A DNA stretch of 64,000 nucleotides. Origin: Coleophoma eucalyptorum. Its lineage: Eukaryota > Ascomycota > Leotiomycetes > Helotiales > Dermateaceae. The stretch lies in contig JALRME010000005.1 of NCBI GenBank assembly GCA_026120035.1, positions 1,612,001 to 1,676,000 on the forward strand. The letters run 5' to 3'. A model generated the notes under the pieces. The model had not been told where the DNA came from. It was given only the letters and a program-made list of their open reading frames with translations, and made no database searches. The translations under genes were made by a program, and so were the position numbers. Of this stretch, positions 12,643 to 23,948 are shown one piece after another (the stretch's first letter is position 1; each line of letters starts with the position of its first letter).

Positions 12643-14619
12643 ATGACCGATCAAAAGACAAATACAGAACATGTAGAGTCGACGGGCCGGAGAGTAGAAA
12701 CCCGGACCATATATGAACGTGAGTCCTCAATGTTCGAAGTCTCCCCTAGCACTATTAACTGATTTGACAGCTGAATCAAAATTTGCTGCCTATATCCCAG
12801 GGGGGTATTCTCCTTCTCGATGCCTCAAACTTAAAGGACAACCTATGATATACGCTATCCTAGCACTAGCGGGATGTGCCCTATTGTTCTTTGGTTATGA
12901 TGCCGGAATAATGGCGTTGGTAAATACTAACTCTGATTATCTGTCTAAGATGGCCACGGACACAGGATCAGAACGTGACGCAGCTGCAGTCGGTGGTCTT
13001 GTCAGTTTGTGGTTCGGTGGTTTTGGTATTGGTAGGTGAAAGTGATGTTCAGAGACCAACGGCAGTGAAATCACTAACACCATGCTCTAGGAGCAATACT
13101 GGTTGGATTATATGCTGATAAAATTGGTCGGCTAAAGACGATTGAGGTTGGCTGCCTCTGGGCTATCTTTGGAGCAGCCCTGCAAGCTTCAGCGCAGAAC
13201 TTTTCCTGGATGGCATTTGCTAGAGTTATTGGCGGTGTTGGTTGCGGTCATCTCAACGCTGTAGTTCCTATATGGACTTCCGAGGTTGCGGATGCTCATC
13301 TGCGAGGTGCTTTTGTTGCGGTTGAGTTTACACTTGCGGTTGGAGGTATCTGTGCGTAAGTGTTCCTTTTTAATATATGTTGAAAATCCGTCATCCCTTG
13401 CTGACATACTTTCAGTGTGTATTGGATCGAGTATGGATGTCTCCAAACGCTAAGCCTCGAATTTGCTTGGCGCTTCCCTCTAGGCTTTCAAATCGTGTTT
13501 CTCCTTTTCCTCCTCGCTGCCGTACCTTTCTACGTCGAGTCCCCTCGACATCTTGCAAAAACAGAACAAATAGACGAAGCTCGAAGTGTGATAGAACAGT
13601 GTCGTATAGATCCACAACCTCACCTAGTTGAGCAAGAAATGGAAGAGATTTATGAGGCCATTCGTCTTGAGGCTACGTCGACAAGTCGAACCTTTACCAG
13701 TATGCTCTTCACCAGAGATCGGCTTCACACTCGCCGACGCATCCTCCTTGGAGCTGGCGTGCAGGTTATGCAAAAATTCACAGGAATTGATTTTATAACG
13801 ACTTATGCTCCCCAGATGTTCAGTCTTTCTGGGTATACAGGAGAGAAGCCGAATCTGTTGGCTGGCGGCAATCTCATTACTTATACAGCAAGTCTGGCAT
13901 TATCAATATACCTTATTGACCGGGTTGGACGGCGAAAACTCATGCTCATAGGATGCTCACTCATGGGAGCCCTACTGATCATAGGAGGTATCCTTGCACG
14001 CGAGGTACAGCAAAATGCAACATCAAATCCAGCCAAAGCAAGTCGAATGGGAGCCGGGGTAGCAGCAGTACTTTATATTTATACTTTCACATATGGGGCA
14101 ACCTGGTTGACAGTTTGGTATGAGTCTCTATCCCTGCCGCTCTAGTTAAACATGCTAAGAGTGATTTGTCAATCAGTTGGGTGTATCCTACAGAGATCTT
14201 CCCACTCGCAAGCCGCGCAAAAGGCGTTGCATTTGCCACAGTGGCATTCTCGCTCGCAGGAGGCGCTGTTAATGAGATTGTTCCTTATCTTATCAAGGCT
14301 ATTGGATATTGGGTCTTCATTCTATTTGCCCTCATCAACATCGGGATGTTAGTTCCAATATATCTATTCTATATTGGTAAGTTAAAACATCTGACTCAAA
14401 ATTTGACAGCAGCGCCATCAGCTTAATTTAAATTTTCCACTAACTTAAACTAATCCAGAGACTGCAAATCTTCATTTAGAGGACCTTGATTTGCTATTTG
14501 CGAGTAAAAGTAATTTCTCTTGGAGAGCAGAGAGGGAGTTCCAAGCGGTAAAGGGAAGGGATAAAGTTGTCGCAGACGAAATTGTGGCACGTAGTCGCCC
14601 AGTACACCTTGAAGTCTAG
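12643..14619 (+). CDS. MFS sugar transporter
   Basis: Plasma-membrane hexose/sugar transporter of the PF00083 family, about 555 aa over six exons with introns at about 12719-12770, 13034-13091, 13357-13415, 14118-14175 and 14381-14458. The first transmembrane helix holds FFGYDAGIMALV. The loop between helices 2 and 3 has ADKIGRLKTIEVG, and helix 5 has EFTLAVGGICA. After helix 6 comes PFYVESPRHLAKTEQIDEA, the PESPR-like motif. Then follow VQVMQKFTGIDFITTYAPQMF, LIDRVGRRKLMLIG and, after the fifth intron, VYPTEIFPLASRAKGVAFAT. The start at 12643 (MTDQKTNTEH) is preferred; an in-frame ATG at 12571 lies upstream. All sugar-porter signatures are intact. The position between the SDR and the LeuB-like gene suggests it imports the substrate of this cluster; that is inference. 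Confidence 0.92.
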
Positions 14620-15308
14620 AGAGCGTAAATTGTCCTCTGTTGACAATAAGACATCTATTATTACTCGCTCTCTTTCGATGTGTTTTGGTCAGGATTTCGA
14701 ACTAAGTCCAAAACGGACACCCATGGACACTGCGAGGTCAATTTAATTTCTGGAGAGTTCTATGTATTTTATTTGAAATGGGGTTTTAAGCAAACTTCAA
14801 AGACGTAAATTTAAAGACCCGACAAGATGTTTCAATAATTTATACCAGATCATAGCAGCTAAAATGAACTCACTATTTTGGCTACGGAACAAATACAAAA
14901 TGCTTTATTAATTCAATTGATATTCATTATCTTCCAATCTACTAAACTACTCTCCGTACGTAAATCAAATCTGAGTCCTGTTACTTTGTTCCCCTACAGA
15001 CTTATGAATGGAGCTAAGTCATCTGATCTCCCCGCAGCTATTTCCGACAACCCCTCTTCTGCCCCGCGTCCTTCTCCGATAATGCATGATCGATCTTCTC
15101 CACAGCCGGTAATTCTATTGAATAGTAATTTAGATCTGATGTGCATCCCCACAATGATTCCCCGACTTCTGTTCCTGATGGCTCAAGGTCCATTCAAAAG
15201 CACTCCTCTCTTCCTACTCTAAAGAGCATTTAAAATACTATCTGACACCGAATTCAAATTTACAAAGCTAAAATAATCAAATTATCAAATTTTCTCAACT
15301 ATAAAATA
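14620..15308. other. intergenic, no gene seen
   Basis: AT-rich, with no convincing coding signal. The last 80 bases before 15309 are A/T-rich with CAA tracts, a usual fungal leader. Confidence 0.45.
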
Positions 15309-16433
15309 ATGGCGCTACCTGAATTCTCTATCCTTGTGCTTGGGGGTGATGGCATAGGCCCTGAAGTTATTGACGAGGCAACCGCTATTCTTACTCTTTT
15401 ATCCGCTCTACCAAATGCCCGAGCGACATTCAAATTAATACCGAGATTGTTTGGAGGCTGCTCCATAGACGCTCATGGTGTATCCGTTACTGATGAAGTC
15501 TTGGAAGAGGGTCGGAAGTGTCATGCCATTTTAATGGGCGCAGTTGGGGGCCCTCAATGGGACGGGAAAAGGCGTGGGTTCGAGGGCCCTGAAGGTGCAA
15601 CACTCCGTCTGCGAGAAGTCACAAGCGTTTATGCCAATATGCGACCATGCGAGTACTTTCCTGGTGGTGGAAGTCCTCTTAAAGAAGAGCTTGTCAAAGG
15701 CAGTAAATTCATTGTTCTCAGAGAGAATTGTGGAGGTGCTTTTTATGGACCTAAAACCGAAGAGCCAGACTACGCATCAGATCTTTGGTCATACAAACGT
15801 TCCGAGATTGAGCGTATTGCACGTATGGCCGCGCATTTGGCTCTTTCACCCGCATCGCCAATTCCTCGGGTCATTAGTTGTGACAAGGCCAATGTACTGG
15901 CATCTTCTCGGCTCTGGCGCCGAGTGGTGGAAGAAACAATCTCGAAAGAGTTTCCCGAAGTCGAAATTCAGCATCAGCTAGCGGACAGTGCAACAACTTT
16001 GATGATGATGCGCCCTACAACTTTTAATGGTGTTGTGCTCGCAGACAATACCTTCGGAGACTTGTTGTCTGATTTAGCAGGCGTCATCCCAGGAACTTTG
16101 GGGGTGCTTCCTTCCGCTTGTCTTGCAGATATTCCAGTAAAAAATTGGGGAGACAAGCCTGTCAAGGGGTATTATGAGCCAGTTCACGGTTCAGCGCCCG
16201 ATATTGCAGGATTGGGCATTGCCAATCCTATAGGGACCATTCTCAGTGCAGCATTGATGCTTCGATACAGTTTTGGAATGGAGGAAGAGGCCCAAGCAAT
16301 AGAAGCAGCAGTAACTGCGACCATGGATGGAGGAATGAGGACCAAAGATATGCAGGGCTCGGCATCTACGAAAGAAATGGGCAGCGAGATCAGGAAAAAC
16401 TTAACGCAATTATTAGCAAATGGAAATAGATAG
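15309..16433 (+). CDS. 3-isopropylmalate dehydrogenase paralogue (beta-decarboxylating dehydrogenase)
   Basis: Member of the isocitrate/isopropylmalate/tartrate dehydrogenase family, 374 aa, no intron. Family members oxidise a 2-hydroxy acid with NAD and then decarboxylate it. Visible motifs: GGDGIGPEV (residues 12-20), substrate arginines in LRLRE, NMRP and VLREN (Arg138), the catalytic Lys193 in CDKANVL, the metal aspartates Asp226 (LADSA), Asp251 and Asp255 (GDLLSD), and the NAD-site GSAPDIAG. At the position of the usual catalytic tyrosine (GGxYFG) this protein has GGAFYG, so Phe145 replaces Tyr and the Tyr is shifted by one. The pocket helix also differs (EGATLRLRE instead of ExGLLxLRK). 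It may therefore act on something other than isopropylmalate or be weakly active. It is unlikely to be the housekeeping LEU2, given the altered motif and the catabolic neighbours. Confidence 0.88.
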   Translation: MALPEFSILVLGGDGIGPEVIDEATAILTLLSALPNARATFKLIPRLFGGCSIDAHGVSVTDEVLEEGRKCHAILMGAVGGPQWDGKRRGFEGPEGATLRLREVTSVYANMRPCEYFPGGGSPLKEELVKGSKFIVLRENCGGAFYGPKTEEPDYASDLWSYKRSEIERIARMAAHLALSPASPIPRVISCDKANVLASSRLWRRVVEETISKEFPEVEIQHQLADSATTLMMMRPTTFNGVVLADNTFGDLLSDLAGVIPGTLGVLPSACLADIPVKNWGDKPVKGYYEPVHGSAPDIAGLGIANPIGTILSAALMLRYSFGMEEEAQAIEAAVTATMDGGMRTKDMQGSASTKEMGSEIRKNLTQLLANGNR

Positions 16434-16975
16434 AGACTATCTGGTGTTTCTGGGGGTTTATAACATCTATCTTCAAATCAAACTTCTTTGAGATCTCACA
16501 AGCTGCTTATCTACAGAACTCAATTCTATCAAACCAACCTTTAAGGTGAAATAATGGTAGACTTGTTGAGGTTGACAAATTGTTGATAGTGCATATATAA
16601 CACCACTTTCCTGGCTATGGCTAGATATGAATGCCAAAACCCCTATTCAACAGAATGTGGCATGTTTATAAGTTCCAAAATACCCAGAGTATTATTTTGC
16701 CTCCAGTTCTAGTATGCTTTCCATCCATTCTGCACATGTCACAAAGCCACCCGTCAAAGTCGGACTTTGTTGGTGGGGAGGATGGAAGTGAAATCCGACA
16801 ATATCTGGGTGAATTATAGCAAGTATTGACAATAACGGAGAAGGATGTGGGGCAGTTTTAAAACTGTGTATGTATGACGTCGTATAGACAAATCACTACA
16901 GAAATATATATCAATTACTTCATTCCTTTCGGTGATTCAGGACAATTACTTTCATCAAATCATCTAACATCATAC
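16434..16975. other. intergenic, no gene seen
   Basis: Spacer between the LeuB-like gene and the aldehyde dehydrogenase. No coding signal. Confidence 0.45.
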
Positions 16976-18875
16976 ATGATCATGGGCGACGTCTCTATTC
17001 CAAGCAATGTAATTGAAATCCTGCATCTTGTTGAAACCACGTCGGAATTTTGTTCTAATAAGTTGACAGCTCACGCTGAAAAATCCAGCAATCTTCCGAG
17101 ATAAAGCGTATGTCAATGGACAATGGATTGAAGCAAAATCGGGAAAGAGATTTGACATATATGGTTTGTGAAATTCTTCTGAAAGGAGGAATATTGTGAT
17201 TTATATTTTCATCAGATCCTGGCTGTGGACAGAAATGGGCAACATGCACGGACATGGCCGCAGAAGATGTTGACCATGCGGTTCAGAGTTCCCACATTGC
17301 ATTCAAGAAATATCGTATAGTTAACCCAAGAACTCGTGCCGACCTTCTCTCAAAATGGGACTCTTTGATTAGAGAGAATAAAGATGACCTGGCAACCATC
17401 CTGGTTTACGAGACCGGAAAACCATTGGCCGAGGCTCAAGGAGAGATTGAGTATGCTACAAGTTTCACGCGCTGGTTTGCTGGAGAGGCCGAAAGAATCC
17501 AAGGAACGGTATTCACGACAGCCACTTCAAGCAGACGCGCATTTACTATTAAACAACCAGTCGGTGTGGCTGCGGCTTTGGTTCCCTGGAATTTCCCAAT
17601 CGCGTACATCATCAATTTCCTACCGAAGAGCTATAGCTAATAAGATCATTAGTATGGTCCTCCGAAAAGCAAGTGCAGCTTTAGCAGCAGGCTGCACCAT
17701 GATCGTGAAGCCATCTCCTGAGACCCCTCTAACCGCGTTAACACTTGCATATCTTGCAGAAAAAGCAGGGTTTGAGAAGGGGGTATTGAGTGTCCTTCCT
17801 ACAACTCTGGATAACACTCCAGCTCTGAGTGAAGCTCTTTGCCGACATGAACTCGTCAAGAAAGTCACGTTCACGGGCTCGGTCAGTATTTTTGCCCTTT
17901 CAAGAAACGAACAATACTAATTAATCATAGACCCGAGTTGGAAAGCTAATCGCTAAGCACTGTTCGGACGGCCTCAAAAAAATTACGCTTGAGCTAGGGG
18001 GAAACTGCCCTTTCATTGTTTTCGATGATGCAAATTTAAATCAGGCCTGTGATGGTAAGTGATAGTCTACATGTGGGATATATAGAGGCTCATATACTGT
18101 TCTTTAGCTTTGATGTCTCTGAAATTCCGACATGCTGGTCAAGCATGTATAACAGCAAATCGGGTATATGTACAAAGGGGAGTATATCAAGTATTTGCAG
18201 ACATGCTTGTTTCTCAAGCCGAAAAACTCCAAGTTGGGCACGGAATGGACAAAAACACAACTATGGGACCAGTTACAACGCCTGCTGGTCTCGACAAAGT
18301 TGCGAGCCAAATTGCAGATGCTACAAAGAATGGCGCTACCGTACTTACTGGAGGAAACAGGATCAGCAATGCGAATGGGTATTACTTTGAACCTACAATC
18401 ATCAAGGATGCTGGGCCGGGTATGCTTGTAACAAGAGAAGAGACTTTTGGACCTCTTTTGGCAATCTTCCCATTTGAGACCGAAGAAGAAGCTGTAGAGG
18501 CTGCTAACAACACCAGTGTATGTTGAACCACCGGCATCCTTGTGGGATTAATTAAACTTACGTTAGCTGATATTAAAATTCATAGATGGGCCTGTCGTCA
18601 TACTTCTTTACCAAAAACGTTGATCGAACGTGGCGCCTGTTAGAGAATTTAGAAGCCGGAATGATCGGAATGAATACAGGTTGGTTATATGCATGTTTCG
18701 AATCTAAATGTATGGAGGCTGATATTTGTGTGGTATAGGTAATGCATCTGCAGCTGAGTCTCCTTTCGGAGGCATGAAGGACTCAGGGCTCGGAAAGGAA
18801 TCAGGAAAAGATGTGGCGGTTTCTGAGTACCTTATTACAAAGACAGGCACCCTCACCTTGGAAGGCCAATACTAG
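16976..18875 (+). CDS. aldehyde dehydrogenase (succinate-semialdehyde dehydrogenase-like)
   Basis: NAD(P)-dependent aldehyde dehydrogenase, roughly 490 aa in about eight exons; oxidises an aldehyde or semialdehyde to the acid in the cytosol. A tiny first exon ([11 protein letters not shown] or MGDVSIPSN, start 16976 or 16982) joins after an intron ending at about 17072 to [19 protein letters not shown]. Then come [52 protein letters not shown], the cofactor motif FTGSTRVGK (joined by splicing), the general-base [14 protein letters not shown], and the nucleophile Cys in [13 protein letters not shown]. The C-terminal part has [33 protein letters not shown] and [10 protein letters not shown]. 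The motifs and length match GabD-type enzymes. As part of the surrounding cluster it would remove the aldehyde formed from the substrate (inference). Confidence 0.92.
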
Positions 18876-19732
18876 AAATGAAGCCACCAATAAGGATTTC
18901 ATAACGCTATTGTAAATCAAAGCCGCAGCGGCCTCAGAATACATACCTAAGCTGCTAAGCAAATTGACTTCATGAGCACGTGAAGCATGCAGATTATGCG
19001 ATTTAAAAGAAGTCGAGCATCTTAAACTGACTTAATTTGAGTCAACTAGCAAGGATCATTAGCTTGACTCGCCCATTTTGTACATTTCTAAGAGAGTATA
19101 AGCGGAAATAAGCATAGAGTATCACCCCCGCCCCGCAACGAAGTCCGACACTAAACCCAGTCATTCTTTCCACTTTGATGAGCCAACGCTGTCCAATCGG
19201 CAATGGCCTCTAATTTCAATGTGTCAATTCATGATTACGAGTACAGTATAACCGTTAAGTGACTATTTAAAGACAAGATTGACATGTCTCAATGTATATT
19301 TAGTCAACCTTTAGGACAGAAGCGACCTTCCCCTCAAAATGTATTTTGGAGGACAGGGTTAGGGAGTAGCATTACGACTACTATTCATCCTTCGTTTGAT
19401 AACTCGTTCCGAAACAAATGATAGATTATGTAAAAGTGTCACAGCTTCGTAGCGTGCCACGAAACTTTTCCCTCCGCAGCTGCAACAACGCTCCACTAAG
19501 TCGGTGAATCATATCCCTGTAGTTTTGGGGAAACGATGAAGTCAGGTCAGACGCCTTTCCCCGCGTTTATATTCGCTCGAACTGGTTAGTCAAACCGCCC
19601 TGAAAGCTGCTTAATTACAACTATATCGACCCCGCTGTGAAAATTGAAATGTAACCATTTTAATTCCTTCATTTTTTGGATATACAAATAACATTTACAT
19701 AAACCCGAAAAGACATCAAGATCCCTGCAACC
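18876..19732. other. intergenic, promoter region of the regulator gene
   Basis: No gene seen. It precedes the transcription-factor start at 19733 and contains only short spurious open frames. Confidence 0.45.
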
Positions 19733-22700
19733 ATGACAAATTCGGCGACAGTACGTTAGTTCGCTGCCACCGTAGTCCAAGTCTTTAACATTTATGTTTT
19801 GTAGCTGATTCGGGTGCATAGACAGAATCTAGACAGACTCAACAATCATACACTTGTGAAGTATGCGGGGCAAAGTTATCTCGCCCCGCACATCTCCGCC
19901 GCCATCGACTACTTCACTCTTCGTTAGTATTGTCTTTCTATTCCAGCAATTTTGTGTTTTACACGCGAAGCTATTCCAAAATTTCTGGGAGGTGTTCTGA
20001 TCGAGGCGGCCAGGAATGATCAGGAGTCTTTCCATTGCCAGTTATGTGACAAGACATTTTCTCGGAAAGACGTATATCAGCGCCATAAACGTAGCGCCCA
20101 TGGGTCTGTTCAGCCTTCTCGACGAACAGACCGTAAGAAGTCTTGTCGGCGGTGCATCCACTACAAACTGCGGTGCACTCGCGAGATGCCATGTGCTTCT
20201 TGTGTCAATAGAGGGGTTCAGTGTATTTATGACGTACGTGGGCCGCCATCTGTTTCTCATAATTCGAATAACCACCCTCCGGAGCAAAGACTTTCAAGTC
20301 ATGAGGAACTAGCTCAGCCTTCATCTGGACCCAAAAACATTCTCTCGATCAGTAATATTGTTGAAAATACTACCTCTATATGTAGTCCCTCTAGAGATTT
20401 TGATCCTGCGGTAACGCAGCACTCTTATTTTCAAAATGCGGTGCCATCTTTACCATGTTCTGAAGCAGCTGTTGGCCAGTTGCTACCAAACGACAGTATT
20501 CCTGAAAGCCAAGAAATCCGTACTCCAGTGACCCAGCCGAACTACTGTGGAGTTATCTCAGCTGAACAAATAGATATTTTCAATTCTACAAATCAGCATC
20601 TTCAGTCAGATTGGGAGATCGATAACACAACGGAATTCCTAAGTCCAACAGCCGAATATTCCCCTGTAGAAACTGTGGAGTGCCAGTCAACGTATCAACT
20701 TGACCATGGGAGCTTAGAACAGATGCAGGACTTAGAAAATGAGCATCATTCATCCATACAGAGTGAGCCTTTTGATTGGAACAGCTTCCGAGCATCAAGG
20801 ATGGACTGGTTTAGTTGTGAGACCGATCTGTCAGATAGACAGACTATGCCACCTGATGATCTACCTAATAATAGGCTTCCAGCCTTTATCGATATTCAGC
20901 AGGCAGGAGATGAACAGATAACAGTTGAAGATCTAATGGCCAGGATGGCATCCGCGATCCCAGTACCTGAGAGATCAACGCAGTCTGAGCACCCGTCGGC
21001 GCATCTTTCTGGAATCTTGGATAGGGAGGGTAAAGAAACCTGGCCAGGAATCCTTGATCGCGGTGGCAATGAACTCTGGCCGTTTGATTATACGTCCAAC
21101 AAAGGGTTCAGGAAAATTAAACTTCCACCTCTCCGACAAATCCTAGAACAGACCGTAGGAGATCGGCCAGCAATCGAAAAGTCTACTCTTATGGATTTGA
21201 TTAAAATTCTTTCCACTCCCAATATACCCTCGCTGAATGATAGCCCCGCCCTTGAAGCACTACCAGCAGTTGCATTTTTGGGTCAATTTATGAAGATTTA
21301 CTTTGCAGAATTCCATGCGGTTCTTCCCGTAATTCATACGCCTACTTGGAGAATTGAGAAGTGCCCAACAGCGCTTTTGGCTGCTATGGCTTGTATTGGT
21401 GCCACATATTCCACAGCTCATGGCTCTTCGGAGGTCTCGGCTTTGTTAGCAGAAATTACACAGCGAGCGCTATTTTGGATGGTATAAATGATCAATTTCT
21501 GACTACCTGGCCCTGGATTCTCAAGGCTAACTTCTACTAATAGGGACAATCAGACAGCACGGCATTCAGAAATCCAGCTTACATTACTGCATCTTGCTTT
21601 CACCAAATATACTCGCTCGGCTCAGGCAATCGCCGCCTATATGAAATCGCCGATTCTTCAAGGGGGTTATTGGTTACATGTCTGAGAGGCTTGGGTGCCC
21701 TCTCATCCGATTCTGAAAATGAAGAAGGAAGCACGTCTGACTTTAAAGATCTGAAGAATTTGGATTCCAGCGCCTTGGAAGCAAATTGGCTACGTTGGAG
21801 GGACAAAGAGATGGAGAAACGAATTGCATGGTCTGTATTCGAATTTGACTGTACTCTCTCTACATTAACAAGCAAGAGAGGTGCTTTTAATATTGCCGAG
21901 CTACCTGCAAAACTCCCGTGTGCGGAATGCCTTTGGGAGGCCCATTCGGCACAAGCATGGGCCACAATGATATCGTTTACGACGAGTTCCCCGAGTGGGT
22001 TTTTATTTTATCCTTTGTTGCGTGATGTCATTGCACAAAAATCAGTTCTTGGACCTGTGCCTGCTTGGGCAAAGAGGATTTGTACCCAGGCAGTGGGACG
22101 GCTATTGTGGGATCTGAGAGAAATAGAAGATGCCTCATCACCACATATTCTTGGATTTCCATCCTTGGCAGCAAGTCATCAAGAGACTAGGAAAGCGTTA
22201 CTGAGTAGCCTAACTGTACTACATGACTCTTTGGCGAATCCTACTTGCACATCGGATATCGTCAATATGAAGTGAGTAGAAACTAGCCAAACACCTAATA
22301 TCATAACCTCAAGTTGCTAACAAAATACAGTATTGCTTGTTTAGGAACTCATTACTTCTACCTTAGTAATGGAAGCGAGGCGATGGATCTCGTAGTATAT
22401 ATTTTCCGCAACGCCAACAGGGACCATATCCCATACGTCGGCAGTAAACTTGGTCGCGCCAAAGACCATCTACGCAATATCTTTTCCAGAACTCCTATTG
22501 AAACTAGACGATTAGTTTGCCATGCCGCCTCATTAATTGGCATTGCTCGGGAATGCACAATATATACTCCATGCGAGACGATGAGGGTCTTTATGGGCTT
22601 CGCATTTCTTGTAGCATTTACCAAATTCTTCCCTTTTCAACAGCACGACACCGATAGTCTCGAAGAAGACGCTACGAAGCTGATAACTGTTAAATTAGAT

Positions 22701-22910
22701 GACCTTCCATGGACTCGGTCCACTGAAACATCATACCATGTTGAACAATGGGTACAAAACGGCGGCAAAGCTTCTTTAGAGTCAGTAGGAAATATATGTG
22801 ACGTAGGTAACTTAGAAACCCTACAGCGGACAGCTCTCAAGGCTCTGCAGAAACTCACGGTGTGGGGTCTCGCAGCAAAGTTCCACAGGATTATGAAGAA
22901 CTGCAACTAA
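19733..22910 (+). CDS. transcription factor with two C2H2 fingers plus a Zn2Cys6 cluster
   Basis: Nuclear regulator, 964 aa from five exons: 19733-19750, 19822-19922, 20014-21481, 21544-22271 and 22331-22910, all in phase. Finger 1 (exon 2) is YTCEVCGAKLSRPAHLRRH (C-x2-C-x12-H-x3-H). Finger 2 is FHCQLCDKTFSRKDVYQRH (C-x2-C-x12-H-x4-H). A short basic linker (RRTDRKKS) leads to the binuclear cluster CRRCIHYKLRCTREMPCASC...C with C-x2-C-x6-C-x5-C-x2-C-x6-C spacing. A long acidic, Ser/Gln-rich region follows. From about residue 480 there is a fungal-specific regulatory domain (FFAEFHAVLPVIHTPTWRI, ACIGATYS). The first 18-nt exon is inferred from frame and splice sites. This double architecture is known in fungi but is a minority class. 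It sits between the aldehyde dehydrogenase and the MBL hydrolase and is the obvious candidate regulator of the cluster. Confidence 0.88.
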
Positions 22911-23475
22911 TAGTTTATAATAACCGGGTTCTGAGTAGTAACACAAAGAAGTTTTGAAACAGAATAAAGTCGTAAATCTCTACAAGCCTTAAGCTTCAAA
23001 GATTAGACGAGCTGATTAAATAATCTGTATAAAAATATAAAAACCAAATTAAAGATTACTGCATGCAGGCTTGCCAGTTTAGCTATATAAAGCTTAAATT
23101 CTTAGATTACAATAGCTTTCGTTTCAAGTTGTATCTAATAATACAGTCACATTTCTAATCTTTATATGAGAAACTAAAACTCAAGTAGAAACTACAGTAC
23201 TACGTCTTAATTCTCCGCTAATAGATCTAGCGTACTGCTCTGAATTCTACTACATACCTGCCCCCAAATCTCATGGAATTGGCTATAAAGGTTAAATATG
23301 ATTGTTTGCCTTGGTAAATTGGCACAAACAAGTAAGAGTGAATCCGAGTCTGCCATAAGAGAAGCACGCGATTATCGAGGATATTATCAAGCAAGTGTTG
23401 ATATTCTTAAATAGGAAATGATTAGCGCCGAAGATCCTTGGTATCAGCCCGAGGTATGTATAAATGAAGATTATT
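22911..23475. other. AT-rich intergenic stretch
   Basis: Strongly AT-rich with many TA dinucleotides, no coding signal. The composition is compatible with an old repeat decayed by C-to-T mutation, but no element can be identified. Confidence 0.4.
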
Positions 23476-23507
23476 AATCATTTCGTTTTTCTAATCATTT
23501 CGTTTTT
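23476..23507. repeat. short direct duplication (about 17 bp, two copies)
   Basis: Two adjacent copies of TAATCATTTCGTTTTTC, immediately before the longer tandem array. Confidence 0.7.
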
Positions 23508-23641
23508 CGGCGATGTTTATGATTTTACACGTTGAAGTTTTCGGCGATGTTTGTGATTTCAAACCTTGAAGGTTTTCGGCGATGTTTATGATCTCAAACT
23601 TTGAAGTCATTCAGCGATGGTTATGATCTCAAACTCTAAGG
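23504..23641. repeat. tandem repeat, about 4 copies of a 34-35 bp unit
   Basis: Units begin near 23504, 23538, 23573 and 23607. Each reads approximately TTTTCGGCGATGTTTATGAT followed by TTCAAACTTTGAAG. Copies 1-3 are close; copy 4 has several changes (TCATTCAGCGATGGTTATGA). It lies about 310 bases upstream of the MBL-fold gene. It may be a simple minisatellite or a cluster of binding sites; no function can be claimed. Confidence 0.85.
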
Positions 23642-23948
23642 CTTACCGCCGTTGAGCTGAAGAATTAAAGCCGTGGTATACACTACCATATCAAATAGCA
23701 TTTCTCGCTATAATAATTAGCCTTTCAACAGTATAAACCTTTGGCCACTCAGAAGCCACTCCGCAGGACGCACGCACTCTTATTACCGCAACAGCAACGG
23801 ATAAAGTTTCTCTCCTCAAAACTACATAACTATCGAGTTTAAAATCGCAGTCTGCCCCTTACATTTCATACTACTACATTTTGATTTCTCAATTCTGAGC
23901 AACAGTTCTTTGCGATATTGTAATAATCTATACACATATTTCTCGAAC

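Noticed and set aside
14878..15222. 114-codon frame upstream of the LeuB-like gene
   Set aside because: Low-complexity Ser/Pro/Leu translation in AT-rich spacer, no motif and no splice partner.
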